Assembly (NCBI RefSeq): GCF_019972835.1
Contig: NZ_BPPB01000006.1
Location: 158,288-222,287 of the forward strand
Length of the DNA stretch: 64,000 nucleotides
DNA from: Lactobacillus laiwuensis
GTDB lineage: Bacteria > Bacillota > Bacilli > Lactobacillales > Lactobacillaceae
Direction of reading: 5' to 3'
This document shows, piece by piece, positions 1 through 8,526 of this stretch. Every line of letters starts with the position of its first letter. Positions within the stretch are counted from its first letter, which is position 1. The notes beneath the pieces were generated by a model that saw only the letters and a program-made list of their open reading frames with translations, was not told where the DNA came from and did not search any database. A program made the position numbers and the translations under genes.

Positions 1-13
1 AGGAGAAAACAAA

Positions 14-1819
14 ATGTTTTTAAAAGATAATGAGTCTTGGAATGTGACTTATGACGTTGTGGTAATCGGTTTTGGCGGAGCAGGTGCTACAGCAGCGCGT
101 TTTGCTGCAGATAAAGGAGCAAATGTCCTTTTAGTAGATAGTGCGCCAGAAGGACATGAAGGTGGTAATACCCGATACTGTGGTCAGATTGTTGAAGCAG
201 GTTATGATTATGACAAGCTCAAAAAGTATTATCAAAAAATGACTGCTCCACTTGATTTAGATGAGCAGGTGCTTGAAACTTTTGTAAAAGGGATGGTCAA
301 TTTACCAGATTACTTTGAAAAGTATCTCGGTGGTAAAGCATTTAGCGTTAAAAATAATCCAGGTAACAAAAATGTTGCTATGTTGGCATACATGAGTGCT
401 GAATATCCCGAATTTGAAGGTGCAGATACAAATGACGACTTGTTAGTACATGATCAAATATTCGATGCCGCTCTTTGGAAGAAATTGCGCCAGAATGTTT
501 TAGACCGCAGCGACAAGATTGATGTACTTTATTCAACACCGGCAAAGCATTTAATCCAAGATACGGATAAGACAATTATCGGTGTACAGATTGAAAATAA
601 AGGCAAGCTGTTCAACGTCCAAGCAAAAAATGGTGTAGTTTTAGCGCTAGGTGGATTTGAAAATAACGAACAAATGGTGCAGGACTATTTAGGTGAAACT
701 AATTTACTGCCATATGGGACGCTTTATAACAATGGCGATGGCATCAAAATGGCCATAGAAGTTGGTGCGGATTTATGGCACATGAATAATTATGAACCAG
801 GTGGAACTGTTAATTTAGCTGCTCCCAAAGGCCAAAGAGCTCATAACATTATGGCTTGGAAAGCATTATTTGGCGGTTCACTGATCACAGTTGGCGATGA
901 TGGGACGCGTTATGTAGCAGAAGACGATCCAACCCGTCATGGACATCGTTATAATCATGGTATTTGGAGAATTCCTTTAGCTCAAGTACATCCTCATATG
1001 ATTTTTGATCAGAAGAAATACGATGAACTATTCTCAGCTGAGAATGATGAATTTCAAAAGGAAGCTTTAAGCAAAGTGGTTAAGTCAGAAACTATCGCTG
1101 ACTTAGCTCAAGAAATAAAAGTTGATCCGGCAGTTTTAGAAAATACTTTGAACACGTATAATTTCTTCGTTGATCGTGGAGTTGATTACCAATGTGGCCG
1201 TAAGCCAGAGTCAATGACCAAAATTGCACTTACAGGTCCGTTCTATTCTTTAGCTCAGCAACATACTATGTTAAACACTCAAGGTGGACCACGCCGAAAT
1301 AAAAATGCTGAAGTATTAGATACAGATCAGAAAGTTTTGCCACACTTATATGCTGCTGGTGAACTGGGTCATATAGGTGCAAATCAATATAATGGCGGGG
1401 GTGACATGGCTGACTGCTTAATATTTGGTAAGATAGCTGGAGAAAATGCCGCTAAAATTAAAGATGAGCAAGTTGTTTCAGGTGCCAGTGTTAGTGAAAA
1501 TAATGCTGATGCTGCATTTCCTGAATCGGATGTAAAAGAAGAAAGCTATTCAACTGCTGAAAATCAATATATTGGTAAATCTTCAAGTGGTATGGGCAAC
1601 GAAATTATAGTGCGAGTAACAGTTGACAGTGATAAGCGTCCAAGCAATATTGAAGTTTTAAAAGAAAGCGAATCACCTGACTATGGTGAAAAAGCAATTA
1701 AGAAAATGAAGACAGAAATGCTAGCACAGAAAACAGCTAACGTAGATGCCGTTTCTGGAGCTTCTGCATCAAGTCGTGCATTTAAAGAAGCAGTTGAATC
1801 TGCGTTGAAGCAGGCCTAG
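14..1819 (+). CDS. FAD-binding reductase of the fumarate/2-enoate reductase family with C-terminal FMN-binding domain
   Basis: The 601-residue protein starts at an ATG eight bases after an AGGAG site. Residues ~14-43 carry a Rossmann FAD motif (VVVIGFGGAGATA), followed by an FAD_binding_2 / flavocytochrome-c-like body. A small FMN-binding domain occupies ~516-598 and ends in DAVSGAS; Ser584 sits where ApbE-type flavin transferases attach FMN, usually to Thr. No signal peptide is visible, so it is probably cytosolic. Known relatives reduce fumarate, urocanate or acrylate-type double bonds with electrons passed through FMN. The HTM segment near residue 416 resembles the fumarate reductase substrate site, but the usual GANR motif reads GANQ (~455-458), so the substrate may not be fumarate. 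It is followed 21 bases later by a second flavoprotein, probably in one operon. Family confident, substrate unknown. Confidence 0.85.
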   Translation: MFLKDNESWNVTYDVVVIGFGGAGATAARFAADKGANVLLVDSAPEGHEGGNTRYCGQIVEAGYDYDKLKKYYQKMTAPLDLDEQVLETFVKGMVNLPDYFEKYLGGKAFSVKNNPGNKNVAMLAYMSAEYPEFEGADTNDDLLVHDQIFDAALWKKLRQNVLDRSDKIDVLYSTPAKHLIQDTDKTIIGVQIENKGKLFNVQAKNGVVLALGGFENNEQMVQDYLGETNLLPYGTLYNNGDGIKMAIEVGADLWHMNNYEPGGTVNLAAPKGQRAHNIMAWKALFGGSLITVGDDGTRYVAEDDPTRHGHRYNHGIWRIPLAQVHPHMIFDQKKYDELFSAENDEFQKEALSKVVKSETIADLAQEIKVDPAVLENTLNTYNFFVDRGVDYQCGRKPESMTKIALTGPFYSLAQQHTMLNTQGGPRRNKNAEVLDTDQKVLPHLYAAGELGHIGANQYNGGGDMADCLIFGKIAGENAAKIKDEQVVSGASVSENNADAAFPESDVKEESYSTAENQYIGKSSSGMGNEIIVRVTVDSDKRPSNIEVLKESESPDYGEKAIKKMKTEMLAQKTANVDAVSGASASSRAFKEAVESALKQA

Positions 1820-1840
1820 ATTCTAACGAAAGGATAAAAA

Positions 1841-3637
1841 ATGGCAAATTTAAAAGATGGCATTTATCAAGGACAAGGCTCTGGTAATCGCGGTGAAGTC
1901 AAGGTTTCGGTAACAGTCAAAGACAATAAAATTACGGATGTAACAATTGATCAACAAGACGAAACTTCTGGTATAAGCACTGCTGCCTTAAAAAAAGCAC
2001 CGAAGTTAATTGTTGAGCATCAGTCATATAATATTGATGCAGTCACCGGTGCAACTATTAGTTTTCAAGCTGTCCAAAAAGCAGTCAGAGATGCAGTTTC
2101 AAAGGCTGGCGATCCCAGTGGTCTTGATCAAAAAGTTGATTTGAGAAATACTGAGAAAAAGTTTAATGGTGAGGACTACCGTAACGTTAATCCAGATAAT
2201 TTGCAATTTGAAGATCAAACTGATGTTTTGGTAATTGGTGCAGGTGCAGCTGGTCTTTCAGCTTCTATTACTGCCAGGCAAAAAGGTGCCTCAGTAATTT
2301 GTTTAGAATATACTTCAAGTTATATGTTGTCTGATATGACTTTATCAGGTGGTTATTACAACGCTGGTGGGGGCACTAGTTTGCAAAAATCTCAGGGAAT
2401 AAAAGATACCAAGGAAAACTGGAATAATTATTTAAAAGCGGTTGGTCAAGGATACGAAGATGCGGGCATGAGAGAAACAATCGTTGAACATGGCGCAGAA
2501 GATTATGAATGGCTGGCTGGTGAAGTTGGTGTCAATTTTCAAGAAGTCCAAGAAATTGGTAATGAAGAAGCAATGAAAGACTATGCGACTCCAGCAGCCA
2601 GGTCTCATTTAACTGTCGAAAAAAGTGGCTATGGTTTGTCAAAGCCGCTTTACAATAAGGCAAAAGAAGTTGGCACAAAATTTATTTTTAATATTACAGC
2701 TGAGAACTTAATTACTGACGAGAATAATAATGTAGTTGGTGTACATACTAATAAGGGTAACTACAGAGCTCAAAGTGTTATTATTGCTACAGCAGGCTTT
2801 TCTCGTAATAAAGAGATGCTTAAGAGTTTTGCACCTGATTTTGCTGTTGGAGAATCATATGGTTCAATCAGACAAATGGGTGATGGTATCACCATGGGTG
2901 CTGAAATTGGCGCTAAGTTAAAAGATATGTGGATGCCAATAGCAAACTCAATTGGCACGCAATCCGGCGATAATGTCTGTATCGGTCCTCTGTGTACTGC
3001 CTGGACAAAGCCTTACATTTGGGTAGGCACAGATGCTAAAAGACACTTTAGGGAAGATATGTATTTTGAATATGCCTCTAAGAAAATCGCAAGTCTTGAT
3101 CAAGGCTACGTTTGGTTAATTTTTGATGAAGGCATGGCAAATGAAATGCCAGCTGCTTTTTCAGCACCAGCTCCGTCACCACATTTAAAACGTGAGGTAG
3201 AAGATGGTTACTTCAAGAAAGCTGATACGATAAAAGAATTAGCTCAGCAGATTAACCTAAATCCGGAGGTATTAGAGCAAACAATTAAAAAGTGGAATAA
3301 TGATGTCACTGGGGGAGAGGACACAGAATTTAATCGTCAAAAAGATTTAACAGCTTTCAAAGCACCATTTTATGCTGCTAAACTGGCTCCATCAACACCA
3401 GACATGGCAGGTGGATTAGCTATTAACACCAAAGCAGAAGTTCTGGACAATTTTGATAAAAAGATAAACAATCTTTATGCTGCAGGAAGTACTACAGGTG
3501 GTTGGCGCGGAATGACTTATCCCGGATGTGGAATGGGCATTACTAATGCTGTTGTTTTTGGAAGAATAGCTGGAGAAAGTGCTGCAACTAATGTCAAAGT
3601 AGAGGCTGATGCAAGTTCAGCTGCCTCTCACATGTAG
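1841..3637 (+). CDS. FAD-binding reductase with N-terminal FMN-binding domain
   Basis: A 598-residue flavoprotein with the reverse domain order of its upstream neighbour. An FMN-binding domain at ~1-90 contains DAVTGAT (Thr72 is the likely covalent FMN site) and is followed by an FAD_binding_2 reductase with VIGAGAAGLSA near residue 130. The C-terminal active-site region reads RGMTYPGCGMG, closer to ketosteroid-dehydrogenase-type members of the family than to fumarate reductase, and the HTM substrate histidine segment reads PDMAGG. The start follows GAAAGGA with normal spacing. It lies 21 bases after the first reductase and is followed by a terminator, so the pair probably forms one transcript. 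A role as an electron sink for unsaturated acids is plausible; the substrate cannot be read from the sequence. Confidence 0.83.
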   Translation: MANLKDGIYQGQGSGNRGEVKVSVTVKDNKITDVTIDQQDETSGISTAALKKAPKLIVEHQSYNIDAVTGATISFQAVQKAVRDAVSKAGDPSGLDQKVDLRNTEKKFNGEDYRNVNPDNLQFEDQTDVLVIGAGAAGLSASITARQKGASVICLEYTSSYMLSDMTLSGGYYNAGGGTSLQKSQGIKDTKENWNNYLKAVGQGYEDAGMRETIVEHGAEDYEWLAGEVGVNFQEVQEIGNEEAMKDYATPAARSHLTVEKSGYGLSKPLYNKAKEVGTKFIFNITAENLITDENNNVVGVHTNKGNYRAQSVIIATAGFSRNKEMLKSFAPDFAVGESYGSIRQMGDGITMGAEIGAKLKDMWMPIANSIGTQSGDNVCIGPLCTAWTKPYIWVGTDAKRHFREDMYFEYASKKIASLDQGYVWLIFDEGMANEMPAAFSAPAPSPHLKREVEDGYFKKADTIKELAQQINLNPEVLEQTIKKWNNDVTGGEDTEFNRQKDLTAFKAPFYAAKLAPSTPDMAGGLAINTKAEVLDNFDKKINNLYAAGSTTGGWRGMTYPGCGMGITNAVVFGRIAGESAATNVKVEADASSAASHM

Positions 3638-3660
3638 TTTTTATATTTTGTGAATTAATT

Positions 3661-3692
3661 AGAACTGGATTCATTTGAACCTAGTTCTTTTT
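3661..3692 (+). terminator. Rho-independent terminator after the flavoprotein pair
   Basis: A 13-base stem (arms 3661-3673 and 3676-3688, one wobble and one mismatch) with a two-base loop runs into a T-rich tail. It separates the reductase pair from the tagO promoter. Confidence 0.7.
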
Positions 3693-3745
3693 AATTATAA
3701 ATAACAACATTTTGTTAAAAAATACTTGTATTCAATTAACCTAAT

Positions 3746-3774
3746 TTGTGCATTTTTATTCCAGCTTGTATAAT
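3746..3774 (+). promoter_or_regulatory. Probable sigma-A promoter of tagO
   Basis: TTGTGC (3746-3751) and a perfect TATAAT (3769-3774) are separated by 17 bases, about 30 bases before the tagO start codon. Read by eye only. Confidence 0.6.
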
Positions 3775-3804
3775 TAAGACAACTATAAATGAAAGTAGCC
3801 GACT

Positions 3805-4959
3805 ATGTTTAAAATTATTGTTGAATTATTTTTTTTAGTGATTATACAAGCTGCGATCACGCCTTTTATTAGGAGATTGGCTTTTGTATTAGGTGCAGTC
3901 GACATTCCAAATAAAAGAAGGGTAAATAAAAAACCAATGCCAACGTTAGGCGGATTGGGTATTTTTGTGACCTTCAATATTGGCGCTTTTGTTTTATTGC
4001 GGGAGCAATTCCCAACTCATGAGGCTTTTAGCATACTTCTAGGATCCAGTGTGATTGTCTTGACCGGCATAATTGACGATATTATGGAGCTAAAGCCAAG
4101 GCAAAAAATGTTGGGTATATTTATTGGTGCTCTGGTAATTTATTTTCTTGCCGGCATCAGGATGAACGTCTTAAATTTACCCTTTCTTAATAAACAAATA
4201 AATTTAGGCTGGTGGAGTTTACCAATTACTATTTTTTGGATATTGGCCTTAACTAATGCAGTTGATTTAATTGATGGTCTTGATGGCTTGGCCGATGGGG
4301 TTTCAATGATTTCACTTATTACCATGGGGATCGTTGGTTATTTCTTCCTGCATACCGGTCAATTATACATACCTATTGGCTGTTTTATGCTTGCTGCCTG
4401 CCTATTGGGATTTTTACCTTATAACTTTCATCCCGCAAAAATATTTTTGGGTGATACAGGAGCTTTATACATTGGCTTTATGATTGCGGTATTTTCACTT
4501 AAAGGTTTAAAAAATGTGACTTTTATCTCTCTGTTAGTGCCAGTCACTATATTAGGGGTTCCAATTACAGATACAATTTATGCCATGATTCGGCGCAAAT
4601 TAAATAACCGTCCGGTTTCGCAAGCCGATAAGCACCATTTGCATCATCAACTAATGAAAATGGGTTTAACCCATAGACAAACTGTTTTAACTATTTATGC
4701 TTTGTCGCTAATTTTTTCATTCATTTCTCTCTTGTTTTTGTTGTCACCAATGTGGGGAATGTGGGTTTTAATTGCTGGTCTGGCAGTTGCCTTAGAGTTT
4801 TTTGTGGAATCTATTGGTCTTTTAGGAGAAAAATATAAACCACTGATGAATTTGACCCAAAAGCTGATTAATTCTCGCAGTAAAAAAGATCCTACTGTGG
4901 AAGTTTGGCACCTCGGACAAGACAAGCCTGAGCAATTAAGAAAGAAAAAGAAAGATTAA
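3805..4959 (+). CDS. tagO: UDP-GlcNAc:undecaprenyl-phosphate GlcNAc-1-phosphate transferase
   Basis: A polytopic membrane enzyme of the MraY/WecA/TagO family that transfers GlcNAc-1-phosphate to undecaprenyl phosphate, the first step of wall teichoic acid and related polymer synthesis. Visible family motifs are DDIMELKPRQK after the third membrane helix, NAVDLIDGLDGLADG, FLGDTGALYIGF and a late HHLHHQLMKMG histidine loop. The length, 384 residues, is slightly over the usual ~350 because of a lysine-rich cytosolic tail ending in RKKKKD. It has its own TATAAT promoter and a downstream terminator, so it is monocistronic. No other teichoic acid genes are adjacent. Confidence 0.93.
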   Translation: MFKIIVELFFLVIIQAAITPFIRRLAFVLGAVDIPNKRRVNKKPMPTLGGLGIFVTFNIGAFVLLREQFPTHEAFSILLGSSVIVLTGIIDDIMELKPRQKMLGIFIGALVIYFLAGIRMNVLNLPFLNKQINLGWWSLPITIFWILALTNAVDLIDGLDGLADGVSMISLITMGIVGYFFLHTGQLYIPIGCFMLAACLLGFLPYNFHPAKIFLGDTGALYIGFMIAVFSLKGLKNVTFISLLVPVTILGVPITDTIYAMIRRKLNNRPVSQADKHHLHHQLMKMGLTHRQTVLTIYALSLIFSFISLLFLLSPMWGMWVLIAGLAVALEFFVESIGLLGEKYKPLMNLTQKLINSRSKKDPTVEVWHLGQDKPEQLRKKKKD

Positions 4960-5013
4960 GCTTGGAAGATACTAGTTTTAAGGTCAATTTGACTATTGCC
5001 AAAATCAATAAGA

Positions 5014-5057
5014 AAAAAAGAAGACAAATTCCTTGAATGTGGATTGTCTTCTTTTTT
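5014..5057. terminator. Bidirectional terminator between tagO and the YigZ-family gene
   Basis: A 14-base perfect stem (AAAAAAGAAGACAA, 5014-5027, pairing with 5044-5057) around a 16-base loop has T tracts in both directions. It serves tagO on the plus strand and the convergent YigZ-family gene on the minus strand. Confidence 0.85.
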
Positions 5058-5080
5058 CGTATAGTTATTGAATTATGTTT

Positions 5081-5743
5081 TTATTGATCATGATAGTTAT
5101 GTTGAGTGACAACGATTTCGTTATATCTTTTGGGAAGAAAAATAAACTGTACTTTGCCGGACAAAATATTGGTAAGATCATTTTCTAAATTCTCTAATTT
5201 GTTTTCATCAATGTAAATTGAAATTGTCACGCTGACGCCATAGTCAATATTGTCAATAAAGATTTTTTGTTGTTTAAGATAATGCTGGACCTCATCGAAT
5301 TTATTATAATCGACTTCGAATTTAACACCTTGTTGCTGAACGCGTTTAACTACACCTACAGCTTCGGCTGCCTTAGTCACACTATTAGAATATGCACGGA
5401 TCAATCCTCCAGCTCCCAGTTTTATTCCGCCAAAATAGCGCGTAACTACTGCAGTGACATTTTTAAGTTTCATTAACTGCAAGGCTTTTAATTCGGGAAC
5501 TCCGGCCGTACCAGAGGGTTCACCGTTGTCGCTGGCTTTGACGTGCTCATCATTGAGGCCAATAGTATAAGCAAAAGTGTTATGAGTAGCATCACGATAT
5601 TTGTTAGAAACAGCAGCAATTGCTTTTTCAGCTTCTTCAACGGTTGAGGTCCTAATTAGAGTCGTAATAAAGCGACTTTTTTTAATCGTTAATTCGTGAT
5701 GGCCATTTTCTTTAATGGTCAAATAATTTTCTTTTTCATTCAA
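5081..5743 (-). CDS. YigZ / IMPACT-family protein
   Basis: A two-domain UPF0029/IMPACT family protein. The N-terminal IMPACT fold shows KKSRF, DNGEPSGTAG and YFGGIKLGAGGLIRAYS, followed by a small C-terminal domain. The family is widespread and its bacterial role is poorly defined; links to translation control have been proposed for eukaryotic IMPACT. I place the start at TTG 5743 (220 residues), preceded by AAAGGG at about nine bases, because the longer reading would run through the divergent comFA ribosome binding site and lacks similarity. It is divergent from comFA, and the two 5' ends lie only about 40 bases apart. Confidence 0.85.
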   Translation of the reverse strand: MNEKENYLTIKENGHHELTIKKSRFITTLIRTSTVEEAEKAIAAVSNKYRDATHNTFAYTIGLNDEHVKASDNGEPSGTAGVPELKALQLMKLKNVTAVVTRYFGGIKLGAGGLIRAYSNSVTKAAEAVGVVKRVQQQGVKFEVDYNKFDEVQHYLKQQKIFIDNIDYGVSVTISIYIDENKLENLENDLTNILSGKVQFIFLPKRYNEIVVTQHNYHDQ

Positions 5744-5784
5744 AAAAATCAGCCCTTTTTGCGTATTTATCATTGGAGGACAAA

Positions 5785-7068
5785 ATGGAAAGTATTTCAA
5801 ATCTTGCAGGCCGCCAATGGCTTAGTAGTCAAATGGATTTTAGCACAAAGGATGGCTTAACCAAAATCGAGGCAATTAAAGATGGTCGCTGCTTGCGTTG
5901 CAATGCAAAGGTTTATGCCAAATTGCCAAGTGGCAAAAAATATTGCAGAGCTTGCATTGGTCTGGGAAGAATTGTGGAAGGCGATTATTTGATTCGCAAT
6001 AAACAAAAAATAAATTTTTCGATAAAAGCAAATGGTGGATTAACGTGGAAGGGTGAACTAACCTCACTACAAGCTGAAATTGCACGCAAATTAACTAAAA
6101 ATTATGTAGATGGTCGAGATTCACTAGTCCATGCAGTAACCGGTGCAGGAAAAACAGAAATGTTATTTCCGTTAATAGCACATTGTTTGGCAGAAGGAAA
6201 AAGATGTTGTATAGCCACGCCAAGAATTGATGTGGTAAACGAATTATATCCGCGTTTTCAAAAAGCTTTTAGTGAAATTAAAATCGGTAAATATCATGGC
6301 CGTGAGTACCAAGAGCCTGGCTTAGAACAATTAACTATTTGTACAACACACCAATTGTTAAAATTTTTTCATGCTTTTGACTTACTTGTGATTGATGAAG
6401 CTGATTCTTTTCCCTATGCCCATAATTCAGAATTACATTTTGCAGCGAAAAATGCGGTTAGTGCTAATGGTCAACGCGTTTACTTAACTGCAACGCCTAC
6501 CAAAGACTTATTAGTATCTGTAGAAGAAGGTAAATTACGCAAACTAAAGCTGAAAAGAAGGTTCCATGGAAATCTTTTACCTGTACCAAAAGAAAAATTG
6601 TTTCTCCGTCCTTTTCTGCACCAAAACAAAATCAATGTTAGACTCATTAAAGAAATTGTAAAAGTTATACAAGCAGGCCACCCACTACTGCTTTTTGTAC
6701 CTCGTGTTGATCAAATAAAGCTTTATGTTGATGCCCTGAAAAAAGAGCCAAAATTTAGTCAGATTAGGATTTCTGGAGTTTATGCAAATGATATTAATAG
6801 AATTGAAAAGGTTGAAAAGTTTCGGGCAGGAAAAATTCAGTTGTTAGTGACGACTACAATATTGGAACGAGGCGTTACTTTTAACCATGTCTGGGTAATT
6901 GTTGTTCAAGCAGACGATAAAATTTATTCTGCTTCGAGTCTAGTACAGATAGCTGGCAGAGTGGGTCGGGCTAAAACAGATCCCAGTGGTTTAGTTTTAT
7001 TTTGTTATCATAAATACACTAAAAGTATTCGTGATGCGATGAAACAAATTCGTGAGATGAACAAATGA
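5785..7068 (+). CDS. comFA: Competence DNA-uptake helicase ComFA
   Basis: A DEAD-box-like ATPase that helps pull transforming DNA across the membrane. A zinc-finger-like CLRCNAK...CRACIGLG precedes the helicase core: Walker A TGAGKTE, DEAD variant VIDEADSF, motif III LTATP and motif VI QIAGRVGRA. The ATG at 5785 is chosen because GGAGG lies at 5775-5779; a TTG at 5773 would overlap that site. The product is 427 residues, a normal length. Its stop overlaps the comFC start by four bases (ATGA), so the two are translationally coupled. Other uptake genes (comE, comG) are not in the window. Confidence 0.92.
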   Translation: MESISNLAGRQWLSSQMDFSTKDGLTKIEAIKDGRCLRCNAKVYAKLPSGKKYCRACIGLGRIVEGDYLIRNKQKINFSIKANGGLTWKGELTSLQAEIARKLTKNYVDGRDSLVHAVTGAGKTEMLFPLIAHCLAEGKRCCIATPRIDVVNELYPRFQKAFSEIKIGKYHGREYQEPGLEQLTICTTHQLLKFFHAFDLLVIDEADSFPYAHNSELHFAAKNAVSANGQRVYLTATPTKDLLVSVEEGKLRKLKLKRRFHGNLLPVPKEKLFLRPFLHQNKINVRLIKEIVKVIQAGHPLLLFVPRVDQIKLYVDALKKEPKFSQIRISGVYANDINRIEKVEKFRAGKIQLLVTTTILERGVTFNHVWVIVVQADDKIYSASSLVQIAGRVGRAKTDPSGLVLFCYHKYTKSIRDAMKQIREMNK

Positions 7069-7754
7069 AAAAGTGCTTACTGTGCGGTCAGGTTTTTGTT
7101 GCTAAAGTAACATTTGTAGAATTATTCTCTTGGAACAAGCAGGAAGCCCAATGCATCTGTTGTAATTGTCAAAGTAAATATATGCGGATTCCTGATAAAC
7201 ACTGTCCAATTTGCTTTGGCAAATTGAGCCAAGATAAATTTTGTTCAGATTGCATTAAATGGCAGAAAATATATGGACAAAAATTATTAAAAAATCATTC
7301 CATATATTTATATAATAGGGCTTTTCATGATCTAATGGTTAATTATAAGCGGTATGGTGATTATGCTTTGCACAAAGTACTACAGGAATTATGTCTGGAA
7401 GATCTGGCTAAATTTAAAGCTGATCTTTATGTTCCCGTGCCCACTTCTCCAGAGCATCTTGCACAAAGGCAGTTTGATACTGTCAGTTCAATATATGGTA
7501 GTCTTGTTTCATTAACCCCTGTATTGGGTAAGAAGGCAGGACTAGGAGCACAAGGAGAAAAAAATCGCGCGGAAAGATTGAGAAGTGCGCAAAGTTTTTT
7601 TGTTAAGAAAAATTTTACGATTAACTTTCAGAAATGCAAGATACTTTTATTAGATGATATTTATACTACGGGCAGAACGCTTTATCATGCACGGGATGCA
7701 CTGGCAGAAGTTTTCCCTAATGCAAAAATCAGTAGTTTTACCTTATGCAGATAA
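7065..7754 (+). CDS. comFC: Competence protein ComFC, phosphoribosyltransferase-like
   Basis: A 229-residue ComFC/GntX family protein encoded four bases into the end of comFA. The N-terminus has two cysteine pairs (CLLCGQ, CICCNC, CPICF, CSDC) resembling a zinc ribbon, and the C-terminus has the PRPP-binding motif LLLDDIYTTGRT of type I phosphoribosyltransferases. ComFC is required for full transformation in Bacillus and Streptococcus and binds ComFA and single-stranded DNA. No terminator is obvious before the hpf promoter. Confidence 0.92.
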   Translation: MKKCLLCGQVFVAKVTFVELFSWNKQEAQCICCNCQSKYMRIPDKHCPICFGKLSQDKFCSDCIKWQKIYGQKLLKNHSIYLYNRAFHDLMVNYKRYGDYALHKVLQELCLEDLAKFKADLYVPVPTSPEHLAQRQFDTVSSIYGSLVSLTPVLGKKAGLGAQGEKNRAERLRSAQSFFVKKNFTINFQKCKILLLDDIYTTGRTLYHARDALAEVFPNAKISSFTLCR

Positions 7755-7761
7755 AACTAAA

Positions 7762-7802
7762 TTGTTCAGCGCTTTCATGTTTTGCTATAATTTTGCTATA
7801 AT
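7762..7802 (+). promoter_or_regulatory. Tandem promoter elements for hpf
   Basis: Two TATAAT boxes (7786-7791 and 7797-7802) sit in a duplicated TTTGCTATAAT sequence. TTGTTC (7762-7767) lies 18 bases before the first. Both carry the extended TG-type upstream context, consistent with strong, possibly growth-phase-controlled, expression of the hibernation factor. Confidence 0.6.
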
Positions 7803-7847
7803 ATAGGTAACATAAGACTGCAAAAGCAGTTGAAAGGAGAATCTCAT

Positions 7848-8396
7848 ATGTTAAAGTATAATGTTCGTGGTGAAAATATTGAGGTAACTGATGCTTTAAG
7901 AAGTTACGTTGAAAAACGCCTGAAAAAATTGGAGAAATATTTCGATTTGAATCAAGATATGATTGCCCACGTTAATTTAAAGGTGTATCGTGATCACAAG
8001 GCTAAAGTTGAGGTAACTATACCACTGCCATACTTAGTATTGAGAGCTGAAGAAACTACTGACGACATGTATCGCAGTATTGATTTTGTTTCTGAAAAAC
8101 TTGAAAGACAAATTAGAAAATATAAGACCCGTGTGAACCGTAAGAGTCGTGAAAAAGGCATTAATGACTTCTTTGTTGAAAGTGCCGAAGAAGAGACTAA
8201 AGGCAGAGAGAGTAACGAATTTTCTATTGTGCGCAATAAGCAAATTGGCTTAAAACCCATGAGTCCTGAAGAAGCAATTTTGCAAATGAATATGCTTGAA
8301 CATGACTTCTTTGTTTTCCAAGACGGTGAAACTAACGGCACAAGTGTTGTCTATCGCAGGAATGATGGCCGTTATGGTTTGATTGAAACAAAATAA
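7848..8396 (+). CDS. hpf: Long-form ribosome hibernation promoting factor
   Basis: A 182-residue protein with an N-terminal S30AE/RaiA domain (~1-105; MLKYNVRGENIEVTDALRSY) and a conserved C-terminal dimerisation domain (~125-180, FSIVRNKQIGLKPMSPEEA). That combination defines the long HPF that alone pairs two ribosomes into inactive 100S dimers in stationary phase. The ATG at 7848 follows AAAGGAG; an in-frame TTG 18 bases upstream overlaps that site and is rejected. It is the only gene between a tandem promoter and a terminator. Confidence 0.93.
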   Translation: MLKYNVRGENIEVTDALRSYVEKRLKKLEKYFDLNQDMIAHVNLKVYRDHKAKVEVTIPLPYLVLRAEETTDDMYRSIDFVSEKLERQIRKYKTRVNRKSREKGINDFFVESAEEETKGRESNEFSIVRNKQIGLKPMSPEEAILQMNMLEHDFFVFQDGETNGTSVVYRRNDGRYGLIETK

Positions 8397-8412
8397 AAAC
8401 AGTATTATCAAG

Positions 8413-8449
8413 CAAGGGCCCCACATTTAGTGTGAGGTCTTTGTTTTGT
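8413..8449 (+). terminator. Terminator of hpf
   Basis: A 13-base stem (8413-8425 with 8431-8443, two wobbles, one mismatch) with a five-base loop, followed by TTTTG. Confidence 0.75.
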
Positions 8450-8526
8450 TTATTTTTCATTTGGCGTCAATCATGGTAAAATTATCATGTGTTTTTATAC
8501 TTTAGCTACATATAAGGATCGATTAA

